Positions 8,160 through 15,768 of a stretch of 64,000 bases of DNA are shown here, one piece after another; within the stretch, counting starts at the first letter, position 1, and the number at the start of each line of letters is the position of its first letter. The notes beneath the pieces were generated by a model. It did no database searches. It was not told where the DNA came from and worked only from the letters and a program-made list of their open reading frames with translations. Source of the DNA: Roseateles saccharophilus (GTDB lineage: Bacteria > Pseudomonadota > Gammaproteobacteria > Burkholderiales > Burkholderiaceae_C); contig NZ_SMBU01000026.1 of NCBI RefSeq assembly GCF_004342485.1, positions 1 through 64,000 on the forward strand, read 5' to 3'. A program made the position numbers and the translations under genes.

Positions 8160-9959
8160 TCAGACGGCGCCGGCCGAATCTAGGTGCAGCCCCGTCTCGC
8201 CGCTGTAGTCGACCAGGCGCGTGGGCCGGCGGTGCGATGACGTGCAGAACTGCTGACTGTCGCGATGGAAGAACAGCCACAGCTTCATGCGCTGAACGTC
8301 GCCGTTACGCTGCTTCTGCAGCTCCAGGCAGGCGTCGGGTTTGTCGGTCTCCGGGTCGCTCTCGTCGCGGCGCGCTGACCAGACCGTGAACACGTTGTCC
8401 GCGGCGTCGGTGATCTTGCTACTGCCGGCGACATCGAGCTTGCCCGGCGCCTGCGACTCGTCGCGGCCTTTGCGGGGATGCGCGATCAGGTGCACATGGA
8501 CGCCGAATCGCTTGGCGAAGTCGGTGAGCTTCTGGACCGCCTGCTTCTGGGCGGTCATCGAGCCCGGGCCGTCTTCGGGCACGTCGGTCATCATCAGGCT
8601 GTCGATGACGAAGTGCCGCACGCCGTACCGGCGGCTCGCGTAGGCGAAGACCTCAAGGAGGCGCGCGATGGTGGCGCTGCCCTGCACGTTGAACAGCCAC
8701 ATGCGGTCGCTGAGCCACTCGCCGACAGCGTCGATGTAGGCCGGCGAGGGCTTGGCCAGGCCGGTCGCCTGCTTGACCAGGCGCTTGCCCTGCTGCGCCG
8801 GGTGCATCTCGCCGGAGAACACGCAGGCGCGCTCGCCCTGGTGGAGCAGACCCAGAAGGATCTGGTTGTTCAGCAGCGACTTGCCGTGCCCGTTGTATCC
8901 GGTCCAGACCGTGAGCTCGCCGGGCCGGAACTCGAACCAGTCGAACTCGCGCTGCCCCAGCAGCAGGCAGGGATCGCGGTGCGCGTTCGCCGCCGGATGC
9001 AGCAGCGCCTTCACCGCGTCCATGACGTCAGCCATGCGGGTCAGCTCGGCCGGGTCCAGCGGCTTGGCCTCCTTGAGCGCGTGGTGGAAGTCCTCGCCGC
9101 AGGCACCGTCCTGCAGCCACTGGTTGGCGTCCTTGGCGCCGAAGCGGACCACCTTGCAGCGCTCCAGGCCCAGGCGCTGACAGACCTCCGCGGCCCCTTT
9201 GCGGCCGGGGTCGTCATCATCGAAGCAGACCAGGATTTCGCTGAAGCGCTCCAGGCGCTCCCAGTCGGTATCGATCCACTGGTGGTTGCCGGCGCCGGCG
9301 TTGACCGACAGCGCCGGAATGCCGAACTGGTGCAGCGTCATCGCGTCGACCTCGCCCTCGGTGATGGCCACCACGCGCTGTCGGGGTTCGATCAGGTGCC
9401 AGCCGAACAGGCAGGGCTCGGCGCCGGCCTCCTGGCGCATGTCGCGCTTCTCGTCGATGTTGCGGTGCTTGACGTTGACCAGCTCGCCGTCGCGCAGGTA
9501 GGGCAGCAGCGCGTAGGTCTTGTCGTCGCGGATCTGCTCACCGACCTTGAAGGCCTCCACGGTCTCCGCACGTATGCCGCGGTCCGCCAGCCACGCAGCG
9601 ACTCGGCCCGGTGCGCGTGTCGCGTTGCTGTGCAGCGGCCGGCGGTACTCCCTGCGCTCGCGCACCGGCATCGCATCGCGAATCCCCAAGTAGGCCTTGG
9701 CCTCGGTGATCGCTTCGGCCAGGGAGAGACTGCGCGCCGCGCACCACAGGTCGAGCAGGTCGCCGCCCTGCCCCGACGCGAAGTCGCGCCAGACACCGCG
9801 CTTGGCGCCGGTGATCCGCACGGACAGCGATTGGCCCTCCTCGCCCGACACGCTGCCAGCCTTCCACTCCGCGCCGTGTCGCTTGCCACGCGGCAGCAGG
9901 TACTCGGCCACCGTGTCGGCGCTGTCGGCCAGCTTCTGACTCAGCTCTGCCGCGTTCAT
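8160..9959 (-). CDS. Phage primase-helicase (Toprim plus DnaB-like ATPase), 599 aa
   Basis: This resembles T7 gp4-type bifunctional replication proteins. The Toprim domain is seen as EGEVDAMTLHQFG (about residues 201-213) and FDDDDPG (about 246-252). The helicase/RecA-like domain has Walker A GYNGHGKS (354-361), a Walker B-like VIDSL (451-455) and LIAHPRKG downstream. No Cys4 zinc ribbon is visible at the N-terminus, so template-specific priming may be weak or absent and the protein may act mainly as a helicase. The start ATG 9959 overlaps the preceding stop by four bases. It should work with the lambda-O-like protein encoded upstream at the element's own origin. Confidence 0.85.
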   Translation of the reverse strand: MNAAELSQKLADSADTVAEYLLPRGKRHGAEWKAGSVSGEEGQSLSVRITGAKRGVWRDFASGQGGDLLDLWCAARSLSLAEAITEAKAYLGIRDAMPVRERREYRRPLHSNATRAPGRVAAWLADRGIRAETVEAFKVGEQIRDDKTYALLPYLRDGELVNVKHRNIDEKRDMRQEAGAEPCLFGWHLIEPRQRVVAITEGEVDAMTLHQFGIPALSVNAGAGNHQWIDTDWERLERFSEILVCFDDDDPGRKGAAEVCQRLGLERCKVVRFGAKDANQWLQDGACGEDFHHALKEAKPLDPAELTRMADVMDAVKALLHPAANAHRDPCLLLGQREFDWFEFRPGELTVWTGYNGHGKSLLNNQILLGLLHQGERACVFSGEMHPAQQGKRLVKQATGLAKPSPAYIDAVGEWLSDRMWLFNVQGSATIARLLEVFAYASRRYGVRHFVIDSLMMTDVPEDGPGSMTAQKQAVQKLTDFAKRFGVHVHLIAHPRKGRDESQAPGKLDVAGSSKITDAADNVFTVWSARRDESDPETDKPDACLELQKQRNGDVQRMKLWLFFHRDSQQFCTSSHRRPTRLVDYSGETGLHLDSAGAV

Positions 9960-10426
9960 GTCGGGTCTCCCACGAGTCGGAACTCATGGCGGCGGCGGGC
10001 CACAACGCTTTCGCGATCACGTTCAGCCCGGCGGTGATGAAGCCAGTCGACGAAAGCGCATATCGCCGTCTCATCGTCGAAGGCTTCAATCGGCGCTGCG
10101 CCACCATCGTCGACAAGCAGGATGCCGGCGCAGTCCGTGTGGAGCTCGCGAGGTCGGTCGGCCAGGTGCAGCGCTCGTTCTGCGCTCTTGGCCGCCAGCT
10201 CCTGCTGCCGCATCGTGCACGCATGGACCAGCACCTGCCAGACCCAGGTCAGGCTCGGGTGCGCGTCGCAGAGCGGCAACGTCCGCAGGAGCTGCTGACG
10301 CGCCTCGCCCGGCGCTGTGATGCTGAGGAGCGCAATTGCGTTCACCGCATCCACCTGGCCGGCCAAGTGCCACAGCTCTTCAGGCTTCGCGATCGAAACG
10401 GCGCCGGCACCGATGTCGGGGCTCAT
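9956..10426 (-). CDS. Hypothetical phage protein, 156 aa
   Basis: Unrecognised. The start at ATG 10426 (MSPDIGAGAVSIAK) is chosen because it forms a four-base overlap with the upstream gene's stop, as is the rule in this block. The sequence is helical, with several Cys/His residues (LPLCDAHPS, HACTMRQQ, HTDCAG) that do not make a clear zinc motif. Its place between the replication initiator and the primase-helicase suggests a replication accessory role, but that is context only. Confidence 0.55.
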   Translation of the reverse strand: MSPDIGAGAVSIAKPEELWHLAGQVDAVNAIALLSITAPGEARQQLLRTLPLCDAHPSLTWVWQVLVHACTMRQQELAAKSAERALHLADRPRELHTDCAGILLVDDGGAAPIEAFDDETAICAFVDWLHHRRAERDRESVVARRRHEFRLVGDPT

Positions 10427-10611
10427 CGAAGGCTCTCCAGTTGACCGGCATCGGCCGACGCGGCCGCGGCGTTGAGACGCTCCGCTTCGTCCTCGGCTGC
10501 ATCCTTGCAGGGGCTCTCCGCGACGCTCTGCAGCGATCCGCAGTCCGGCGCGCGGCAGACGGTGTGCCACAGGCCGTCGATGGCCTGGTGGGCGAAGTGG
10601 TGCGGCTTCAT
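10423..10611 (-). CDS. Small cysteine-containing phage protein, 62 aa
   Basis: Starts MKPHHFAHQAIDGLWHTVCR. The pattern HxAHQ..LWHTVCRAPDCGS, with two cysteines four residues apart, could bind a metal ion, but a second pair is not clear. It is coupled at both ends: its start overlaps the stop of the replication gene (ATGA), and its stop overlaps the next start. Unrecognised. Confidence 0.5.
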   Translation of the reverse strand: MKPHHFAHQAIDGLWHTVCRAPDCGSLQSVAESPCKDAAEDEAERLNAAAASADAGQLESLR

Positions 10612-11531
10612 GCGGTCTCCAGTCGCCGGCCGTCGGCGAAGCGGTTGCTGGTGTGCTCGAAGCAGCCGGCGTTCTCGGCCTCGAAGCGGTTGGCGAAGCC
10701 AGCACTGAGCGCCCAGGCCGGCCGTGTGGCGTCGCCTGCAGGGCCGCCCGAGGACGCACCGGCAGCGCCGAGCTCGTCTTCCCAGCGGCGCCCGTTGAGC
10801 CACGTCGCCGGGTGCGGCACGTACTGGCCGCCATCGCGCTGCCACTGCTCGCTGGCCCGCTGTCGCTGGACGGCCTGCACCAGCATCGCGACCAGCTCCG
10901 GTCCGGCCTGCAGCTTCCCGAACGCCTTGAGCGCATCGGCCTTGCCGACCTTGCGGGGGTAGGCCGCCCAGAAGTCCGCGAACCCCGCCGGCTCGGCCGG
11001 CGAGCCCCGGGCTTTGCGCCGGGGGTTGAGGGAGTCCGGAGTCAGGTTAAGGGAGTCAGGAGTCAGCACGGTTTTGACCCCATTCATGGCGCATTCATCC
11101 CCTGAAAACCCAGGGCTAGCCTCGGGCTTGCCTGGGGTTTCGTCGTCATGCGACGAGGGTTCAGCCTCGGGCTCAACAGCCATGCCATCAGGCAAAAGCC
11201 CCAGGCTTTGAGGTGATGGAAGGACGCTTGCCGGCTCCTTGTGATGCGGGTTCTGGTGCCGGCGGAACTTCAAGATCTGGATCAGGCCGCGGCTGCCGTC
11301 GCTGTAGCGCAGGATGAACCCGTGCTGTGCCAGCTCGGCCAGCAAGGGATCGACCTCGACCGTGTCATAGGCAAACAGCTCGCCCTTGATGCGCTTGGGC
11401 CGGTCCTCGAGGCGCCCCTCGCGATCAGCGAGGGTCCACAGGCCGGCGAAGCAGAGGCGGGCCCAGCACGAGCACTCGGCGAGATCCTCGTTCTTGAAGA
11501 AGCCGGGTTTGAGGCTGCGAGCTCTTGCCAT
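10608..11531 (-). CDS. Lambda O-like phage replication initiator, 307 aa
   Basis: The N-terminal third (MARARSLKPGFFKNEDLAEC...LWTLADREGRLEDRPKRIK) matches the winged-helix region found in many phage replication proteins, expected to bind origin DNA. The middle (about residues 115-185) is a linker that holds the tandem peptide repeat LTPDSLN-LTPDSLN, encoded by a direct DNA repeat. The C-terminus (FWAAYPRKVGKADALKAF, YVPHPATWLNGRRWEDE) is a conserved partner domain found in phage and plasmid replication proteins. In lambda the replication origin lies inside the O gene, and the DNA repeat here suggests the same layout. The start overlaps the preceding stop by one base (TGATG). Confidence 0.75.
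   Translation of the reverse strand: MARARSLKPGFFKNEDLAECSCWARLCFAGLWTLADREGRLEDRPKRIKGELFAYDTVEVDPLLAELAQHGFILRYSDGSRGLIQILKFRRHQNPHHKEPASVLPSPQSLGLLPDGMAVEPEAEPSSHDDETPGKPEASPGFSGDECAMNGVKTVLTPDSLNLTPDSLNPRRKARGSPAEPAGFADFWAAYPRKVGKADALKAFGKLQAGPELVAMLVQAVQRQRASEQWQRDGGQYVPHPATWLNGRRWEDELGAAGASSGGPAGDATRPAWALSAGFANRFEAENAGCFEHTSNRFADGRRLETA
11025..11066. repeat. Two tandem 21-bp repeats inside the replication gene; candidate origin
   Basis: Two adjacent 21-base units (11025-11045 and 11046-11066) differ at two positions. Each contains two GGAGTC-type half sites, so GACTCC occurs four times on the leftward strand. They encode the LTPDSLN duplication in the O-like protein. Such iterons inside an initiator gene are known from lambdoid phages. 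Whether this is the origin is inference. Confidence 0.5.
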
Positions 11532-11710
11532 CAGCGCCTCCCGAACGTGCCACAGAGGGCCAGCAGCAGACAGTAGCCAGCACAGGTCAGGTTGCGCTGG
11601 TTCTGGGCGGCGGCCTCGCGGCGCTCCTCGAGCTCGTAGGCCAACAGCCAGAGCCTGGCCATGATCCGCGCGCGCAGCTCCTGCAGACCGATCAGACGGC
11701 CGGCCATCAT
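11531..11710 (-). CDS. Short hypothetical phage protein, 59 aa
   Basis: A short gene filling the space before the replication initiator. It begins with two ATGs (11710 and 11707), the first overlapping the upstream stop (ATGA). It encodes MMAGRLIGLQELRARIMARL, then a helical basic-acidic segment, a hydrophobic patch (CAGYCLLLALCG) and a GRR end. Its TGA at 11531-11533 overlaps the next ATG by one base. Perfect fit into the overlap chain is the main evidence that it is real. Function unknown. Confidence 0.5.
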   Translation of the reverse strand: MMAGRLIGLQELRARIMARLWLLAYELEERREAAAQNQRNLTCAGYCLLLALCGTFGRR

Positions 11711-11928
11711 TGCGCTGGCTCCTGCTCGCCCAAGACCTTCTGCAGATGCTTGCCCGGGTCGTTGATCGTGATCTGCTGCCCGCGAAGAGCGGCGAGAACC
11801 AGCGTGGCCAGCTTGGACGCGAGGTCGAGCGGCAGCGGGATTCCCTGACGCGCTTCGGCGATGGCTGCCAAGTCGGCGCGGGAGAGTTCGATGGTTTCGC
11901 CGCTGGACTTCTTGGTCTTACGCGGCAT
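11707..11928 (-). CDS. Small hypothetical phage protein, 73 aa
   Basis: Starts MPRKTKKSSGETIELSRADLAAIAEA: a basic tail followed by helices. It overlaps the AlpA-type gene before it by 11 bases and the 59-aa gene after it by four. A DNA-binding or regulatory role would fit the basic N-terminus but is not shown by any motif. Confidence 0.5.
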   Translation of the reverse strand: MPRKTKKSSGETIELSRADLAAIAEARQGIPLPLDLASKLATLVLAALRGQQITINDPGKHLQKVLGEQEPAQ

Positions 11929-12184
11929 GGCTGGCCTCGCGCTGGGCCGCCAGAGCTTTGCGCTCAGCGTGCAGCCGCGTCACCAGACGACGCAGATCGT
12001 CATCAGTGGCGCCACCGATGCGCGCCTTGACGATGGCATCGACTTCATCATCCGGCCACGCTGACGCACGCGGGCCGATCTTGATGGGACTGGTCATCGT
12101 TCCCGCCGCGACGCACTCATAGTGCGTGGTGCGGGCCTGACCGGTTTGCGCCAGGACGGATTCGATTCGAAGCAAGCGAGCCAT
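11918..12184 (-). CDS. AlpA-type excisionase/regulator, 88 aa
   Basis: MARLLRIESVLAQTGQARTTHYECVAAG followed by PIKIGPRASAWPDDEVDAIVKARI is the compact MerR-like winged helix of AlpA/phage Xis-type regulators: the first part is the helix-turn-helix, and PRASAWP.DEV is the typical wing and closing helix. AlpA proteins switch on excision or early genes of P4-like elements. It is followed by 40 residues that are longer and more charged than in minimal AlpA. Here it heads the replication gene run and is the only obvious DNA-binding regulator of the element seen in the window. Confidence 0.75.
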   Translation of the reverse strand: MARLLRIESVLAQTGQARTTHYECVAAGTMTSPIKIGPRASAWPDDEVDAIVKARIGGATDDDLRRLVTRLHAERKALAAQREASHAA

Positions 12185-12250
12185 GCTGCGGGCCTTTCAA
12201 GGCTGCCCGGGGCCATCCCCGGATGCATGGCATTTGGCTGGGGAAAAAAC

Positions 12251-12826
12251 CTACTTCGTAGTTCTTTCCTGAATCCACATCAGCACGTCTGCCCAATCGG
12301 CATCGCCAGCTACGCGCTCGTGCTCACGCAACTTGTTGGCCATACTGCTGCCCTTGGCATCCTTGTATGCGGCCAGTAGCGCCTCACCCGGATCAGCTCC
12401 CCTACTCTTCGCCTCATCCCACGAGGAAAGAAAGTTCTTCCACGGCCATCGCATTGCCAATGCGTTTGCGGCATCCCGCTGAGACTTCTTCGGCGTCTTG
12501 CTCCGTTGTTCACGCTCCAAGTCTGCTGCCAGGATGGCGTGCTCAACTGCCCCCCATTTCCGCTTGCGTCCGTCTTGCTTCACCTCCTTCAGCGCTGGGT
12601 GATGCTTCCGAGCGAACCACAGCGCCAGCAGGTACCAGCGAGACTCCCCCGCAGGCATTCCGAGTGAGTCGGCGAGCGCGTTCATCCGACGCAATTCTTC
12701 GTTTGCCCTGTCAGCAAGCAATTGCGACACGGTCGCTTGATCGTCGAGAAGCGCGGCAGCCAACAGCAGGTTCTGTTGAGGCTTCAGCCCGACGAGCTCT
12801 CTCTTTTTCGCCTTTTCTTTGGCCAT
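12251..12826 (-). CDS. Hypothetical phage protein, 191 aa
   Basis: Unrecognised. Start ATG 12826 has GAGGAA a few bases upstream. The N-terminus is very basic (MAKEKAKKRELVGLK) and the rest is helical and Trp-rich (GESRWYLLALWFARKHHP, MRWPWKNFLSSWDEA, DWADVLMWIQERTTK). No known domain or metal site is seen. It lies 14 bases after the HNH gene and 66 bases before the AlpA-type gene. Confidence 0.5.
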   Translation of the reverse strand: MAKEKAKKRELVGLKPQQNLLLAAALLDDQATVSQLLADRANEELRRMNALADSLGMPAGESRWYLLALWFARKHHPALKEVKQDGRKRKWGAVEHAILAADLEREQRSKTPKKSQRDAANALAMRWPWKNFLSSWDEAKSRGADPGEALLAAYKDAKGSSMANKLREHERVAGDADWADVLMWIQERTTK

Positions 12827-12840
12827 GCGCTTCCTCGCGC

Positions 12841-13359
12841 TCAGACGGCACGCGCCGCCATGAACTCGATGGCCGTGCGGTCGCTTTTCTGCAAATTGCA
12901 GCGCTCGCACGCCGCCACGAGATTCAGCGCCTCGTCCGTGCCACCAAGGGCCCGTGGCAGCTGATGCTCGACATGCCAGGCGCCGTCTATGCGCAGCGGC
13001 GTGCCGCAGTAGGCGCAGCAGCCGCCCGAGCGCACGAACACATCGCGCCGGCGCCGCGATACCGGCCTCGGCGGCGGCTCCGACACGACGGACAGCTCCG
13101 CGTCCGACCACAGGCGTGGCTGCACCCAGCGCGGCTCGTCGTTCGCAACGCCAGTGGCGCGCAGCACGCGTCGCGCCCCGGCCAGGGCCTCGGTCTTGCT
13201 CTCGGAGATGGCCAGGATCCGGCCGGCACGCGGCTGGATCACCATGAACCGGACTGCGTGCAGGCCAGCGCTGATCGTGGGCTGTGTAGCGAGCTCGAAT
13301 TCGCCCTGGCCGAAGATGCCACCCATGATCGGGCGGCGAAGCATTGGGGACGCGCTCAT
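12841..13359 (-). CDS. HNH endonuclease, 172 aa
   Basis: The C-terminal 75 residues form an HNH/McrA-type domain: CAYCGTPL, WHVEHQLPRALGGTDEALNLVAACERCNLQKSD. Two CxxC pairs bind a structural metal, and EH...N...C.RCN supplies the catalytic His and Asn. The N-terminal 95 residues are not recognised. Phage HNH proteins often support DNA packaging together with terminase, while others are mobile or defensive nucleases; with no terminase nearby the role stays open. Start ATG 13359 overlaps the preceding stop (ATGA). Confidence 0.8.
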   Translation of the reverse strand: MSASPMLRRPIMGGIFGQGEFELATQPTISAGLHAVRFMVIQPRAGRILAISESKTEALAGARRVLRATGVANDEPRWVQPRLWSDAELSVVSEPPPRPVSRRRRDVFVRSGGCCAYCGTPLRIDGAWHVEHQLPRALGGTDEALNLVAACERCNLQKSDRTAIEFMAARAV

Positions 13360-13685
13360 GAACTTCCCCCGAGAGTGCCGCGTTCGGCTTGAATTGCCGC
13401 GGCTGCCTCGCTGCACGCCTTGTTGCCGAGGCCATGGAGACGCCCTGCGAGTATGTAGGGCTCATCCCCACTGACACCCTCAAAGAGCTCCGCCGCAAGG
13501 TCTGACAGATCCAGGATTCGCATCAGCATTCCGCGCTTGGCGAAGCCAGAGAACTGGTTGCTTTCGTCGAGCAGCAGCGAGAGCAGTTCACGCTGCTCCG
13601 CCACGGCATCAGCGCCCAGTTGCCTGGCACCTGGGCCCAATGGCAGTTGTTCGATCTCCGATCGATCTGCGGTGATTTCAGCCAT
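13356..13685 (-). CDS. Hypothetical phage protein, 109 aa
   Basis: Starts MAEITADRSEIEQLPLG at 13685, inside the end of the previous gene (8-base overlap). Acidic and helical (LLSLLLDESNQFSGFAKRG, LAAELFEGVSG). No recognised motif. It is coupled to the HNH gene by ATGA. Confidence 0.5.
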   Translation of the reverse strand: MAEITADRSEIEQLPLGPGARQLGADAVAEQRELLSLLLDESNQFSGFAKRGMLMRILDLSDLAAELFEGVSGDEPYILAGRLHGLGNKACSEAAAAIQAERGTLGGSS

Positions 13686-13980
13686 GGGGCACCTCCAGCG
13701 GCTTGCCGAAGACGATCTCGTAGCCCTCGGTGACTTCCAGCGCAATATCGCGGCCGAATCCGAGAAGCGATACCAGCGAGTTGCCGAGAGCCTCCACACG
13801 CATCAGCGCACCATGCCTGACGAACTCCGCGTCATCGGCATCTTCCTGCGCTCGAAGCATGGCAGCAATTGCGCCAACCTCCATGGCGGCATGGAAGCAA
13901 GCCTGGTCGCGAGCCTCGATCAGGTCTGGCGGCAGGGACGAAGGCTTCGCTGCCTTGTTGGATACAGTTTGGGTAGCCAT
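13678..13980 (-). CDS. Hypothetical phage protein, 100 aa
   Basis: Starts MATQTVSNKAAKPSSLPPDL with AGAGGTG just upstream. The middle is a long acidic helix (ARDQACFHAAMEVGAIAAMLRAQEDADDAEFV), and residues 60-95 could form a small sheet. Unrecognised. It follows 118 bases of apparently non-coding DNA that contain a GC-rich inverted repeat (GCCCGGCC...GCCGGGC), so it may be the first gene of a separate transcript. Confidence 0.5.
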   Translation of the reverse strand: MATQTVSNKAAKPSSLPPDLIEARDQACFHAAMEVGAIAAMLRAQEDADDAEFVRHGALMRVEALGNSLVSLLGFGRDIALEVTEGYEIVFGKPLEVPHG

Positions 13981-14098
13981 GATTCACCTCTTCATCAGGT
14001 GGGTTGTGGTCAGGCCGACCGAGCGTTGCACCGCCCGGTTCGGCCGCTTTGCCACTGGACCGCAGTGGCCACGGTGCCCGGCTGCCGGCCGGGCGCGG

Positions 14099-14335
14099 TC
14101 AACGCTTGAAACGCTTCCAGATTCGGCGTACTCCGAAGTCGACCAACCCGACCACCGCAAAGCAGCCGATGAACATCGCGACGAACCCCAGCAGCGTCTG
14201 CCAATGCAGCACGGCGAGCACGATCACGATCAGTGCGATGCACAGAAGGGCGATGCCGGCTCCGGTGGCGAGTAGCAGAGGCAGTGCCCACAGCAGAATG
14301 ACCGCCAAGACGATGCCACCCGCAATCTCAAGCAT
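14099..14335 (-). CDS. Small membrane protein, 78 aa
   Basis: MLEIAGGIVLAVILLWALPLLLATGAGIALLCIALIV shows two closely spaced hydrophobic helices (about 4-23 and 25-43), followed by a third (LLGFVAMFIGCFAVVGLV) and a basic tail (RRIWKRFKR). Its ATG lies two bases after the integrase stop, so it is probably cotranscribed with the integrase. The function is not known; superinfection exclusion or holin-like roles are possible. Confidence 0.6.
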   Translation of the reverse strand: MLEIAGGIVLAVILLWALPLLLATGAGIALLCIALIVIVLAVLHWQTLLGFVAMFIGCFAVVGLVDFGVRRIWKRFKR

Positions 14336-14337
14336 GG

Positions 14338-15579
14338 TCACGCCGCCCTGAAATCGATCACCTTGGCGCCAGCCTTCAGCTGGTCCAGGTAGTCCGCCCA
14401 CAGGGCCATCATCTGCCGCCGCTGCTCCATGAACTCGGCGCGGTCGTAGGCCATGCCCAACGGGCCGGACTTGCCGTGCGCCAACTGAGCCTCGATGACG
14501 TCGGGCGACACGCCCGGCAGCCGCTCGATGATCAGCGTGCGGGCCATCGCGCGAAAGCCGTGCGGCGTCATCTCGCCGTTACCGTAGCCCAGGCGGCGCA
14601 GGGCCGCGCGCACCGTGTTCTCGCTCATGCAGTTCTCGCCGGTCAGCAGCGACGGGAAGACGTAGCGGCCGTGACCGGTGAGCGGCTGCAGTTCCTTGAG
14701 CACGGCCACCGCCTGCGGCGCCAGCGGCACCAGGTGCGGCCGGCCGTTCTCCTTCCCGTGGAGCGTGCGCTTCATCTTGGCGGCCGGGATCGTCCATAGG
14801 GCCCGTTCCAGGTCGACCTCGGCCCACTCCATGGCGCGGATGTTTCCGGGCCGCTGGAACAGCAGCGCCGACAGCAGGAGCGCCGCCCGCGTCACCGGCT
14901 GGCCAGCGTAGCTGTCGATGGCGCGCATCAGCTCGCCGGCACTGGTCGGCTCCAGCACGGCCGCCATGTGCTTGACCTTCACCGGCTGCAGGGCTCCGTG
15001 CAGATCGGGCGCCGGGTCACGCTCGCAGCGGCCGGTCTGGACGCCGTAGCGGAACACCTGGCCCGCGGTCTGGCGCAGCGTGTGGGCGGTCTCGATGGCG
15101 CCTCGCTTCTCGACCCGACGCAGAGCATCCAGCAGCAGCGGCGCGGTGATGTTCCCCATGGGCAGGGCGCCGATGTGGGGGAACAGATCCTTCTCCAGGC
15201 GCTCAATCCAGCGGGCGGCGTACTTCGGGCTCCAGCCGCCCTTCTTCGTCTCGAAGCACTCGCGGGCCACCGCCTCGAAGGTCTGGGCGCCGGCGGCCTT
15301 GCTGACGACCTTGGCGACCCGGCGAGCCTGGACGGGGTCTTCCCCTTCGCCGCGGGCCTTGCGGGCCTTGTCACGCCCTTCCCTGGCCTCCTTGAGGCTG
15401 ACCAGCGGGTAGTTGCCCAGCGCCAAGCGCTTTTCCTTGCCGCCGAACCGGTACTTCACGAACCAGCGCTTCGAGCCGCTGGCGGCCACCTCCAGGTAGA
15501 GGCCGCCGGCGTCAGCGAACCTGGCCCTGGCCTTGTCGTCAGGGCAACTGGCATTGCGGCAGGCGGCATCTGTGAGCAT
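14338..15579 (-). CDS. P4-type tyrosine integrase, 413 aa
   Basis: The integrase inserts and excises the element by strand exchange at an attachment site. The N-terminal DUF4102 domain (about 1-95; GGLYLEVAASGSKRWFVKYRF) and SAM-like core-binding domain (about 100-185) precede the catalytic domain. Active-site residues are visible: Arg243 (FQRPGN), His340-x-x-Arg343 (HGFR), His368 (QLAH) and nucleophile Tyr378 (AYDRAEF). It is read away from tRNA-Arg, 190 bases from the tRNA 3' end, the usual arrangement for an island using that tRNA as attB. The upstream region carries a cluster of TTCCCC motifs. Confidence 0.93.
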   Translation of the reverse strand: MLTDAACRNASCPDDKARARFADAGGLYLEVAASGSKRWFVKYRFGGKEKRLALGNYPLVSLKEAREGRDKARKARGEGEDPVQARRVAKVVSKAAGAQTFEAVARECFETKKGGWSPKYAARWIERLEKDLFPHIGALPMGNITAPLLLDALRRVEKRGAIETAHTLRQTAGQVFRYGVQTGRCERDPAPDLHGALQPVKVKHMAAVLEPTSAGELMRAIDSYAGQPVTRAALLLSALLFQRPGNIRAMEWAEVDLERALWTIPAAKMKRTLHGKENGRPHLVPLAPQAVAVLKELQPLTGHGRYVFPSLLTGENCMSENTVRAALRRLGYGNGEMTPHGFRAMARTLIIERLPGVSPDVIEAQLAHGKSGPLGMAYDRAEFMEQRRQMMALWADYLDQLKAGAKVIDFRAA

Positions 15580-15662
15580 GGGGAACAGGCCTTTGGGGGA
15601 ACGCGTTCCCCCACTACGGGGAAATCAGCGATTCATTCCCCCATATGTTCCCCCTGTTCCCC
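15580..15662. promoter_or_regulatory. Integrase upstream region with TTCCCC/GGGGAA cluster and 18-bp palindrome
   Basis: In about 80 bases before the integrase start there are roughly seven copies of GGGGAA or TTCCCC in both orientations. They include the perfect palindrome GGGGGAACGCGTTCCCCC at 15595-15612. Such a cluster is expected of an operator or recombination directionality site controlling the integrase. The bound protein is unknown. Confidence 0.5.
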
Positions 15663-15678
15663 CTGGCTGTAAAGGGCC

Positions 15679-15757
15679 ATCCTCGGACATCCTCGAATGA
15701 AAAAGGCGCCTAAGTCGTTGAAATGACTAGGCGCCTTGGACGTTCTCGGACGTTGTC
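15679..15757. repeat. Direct repeats between integrase and tRNA; candidate integrase arm sites
   Basis: Short repeats follow the pattern GGACxTxxTCG: two overlapping CATCCTCG copies at 15679-15696, then GGACGTTCTC and GGACGTTGTC in tandem at 15738-15757. They flank a terminator hairpin. Arm-type binding sites of tyrosine integrases are expected in this position, but binding is inferred. Confidence 0.4.
15699..15739 (-). terminator. Rho-independent terminator after tRNA-Arg
   Basis: AAGGCGCCTA...TAGGCGCCTT forms a 12-13 bp stem with one bulged base and an 8-base loop. Read leftward it ends in TTTTT. It lies about 30 bases downstream of the tRNA 3' end. Because everything left of the tRNA belongs to the inserted element, this terminator may have been supplied by the element. 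Confidence 0.75.
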
Positions 15758-15768
15758 GGCCGTAAATT

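Noticed and set aside
13981-14098. Possible coding frame between the small membrane gene and the 100-aa phage gene
   Set aside because: Candidate frames are Arg-rich shadows; only a GC-rich inverted repeat is evident.
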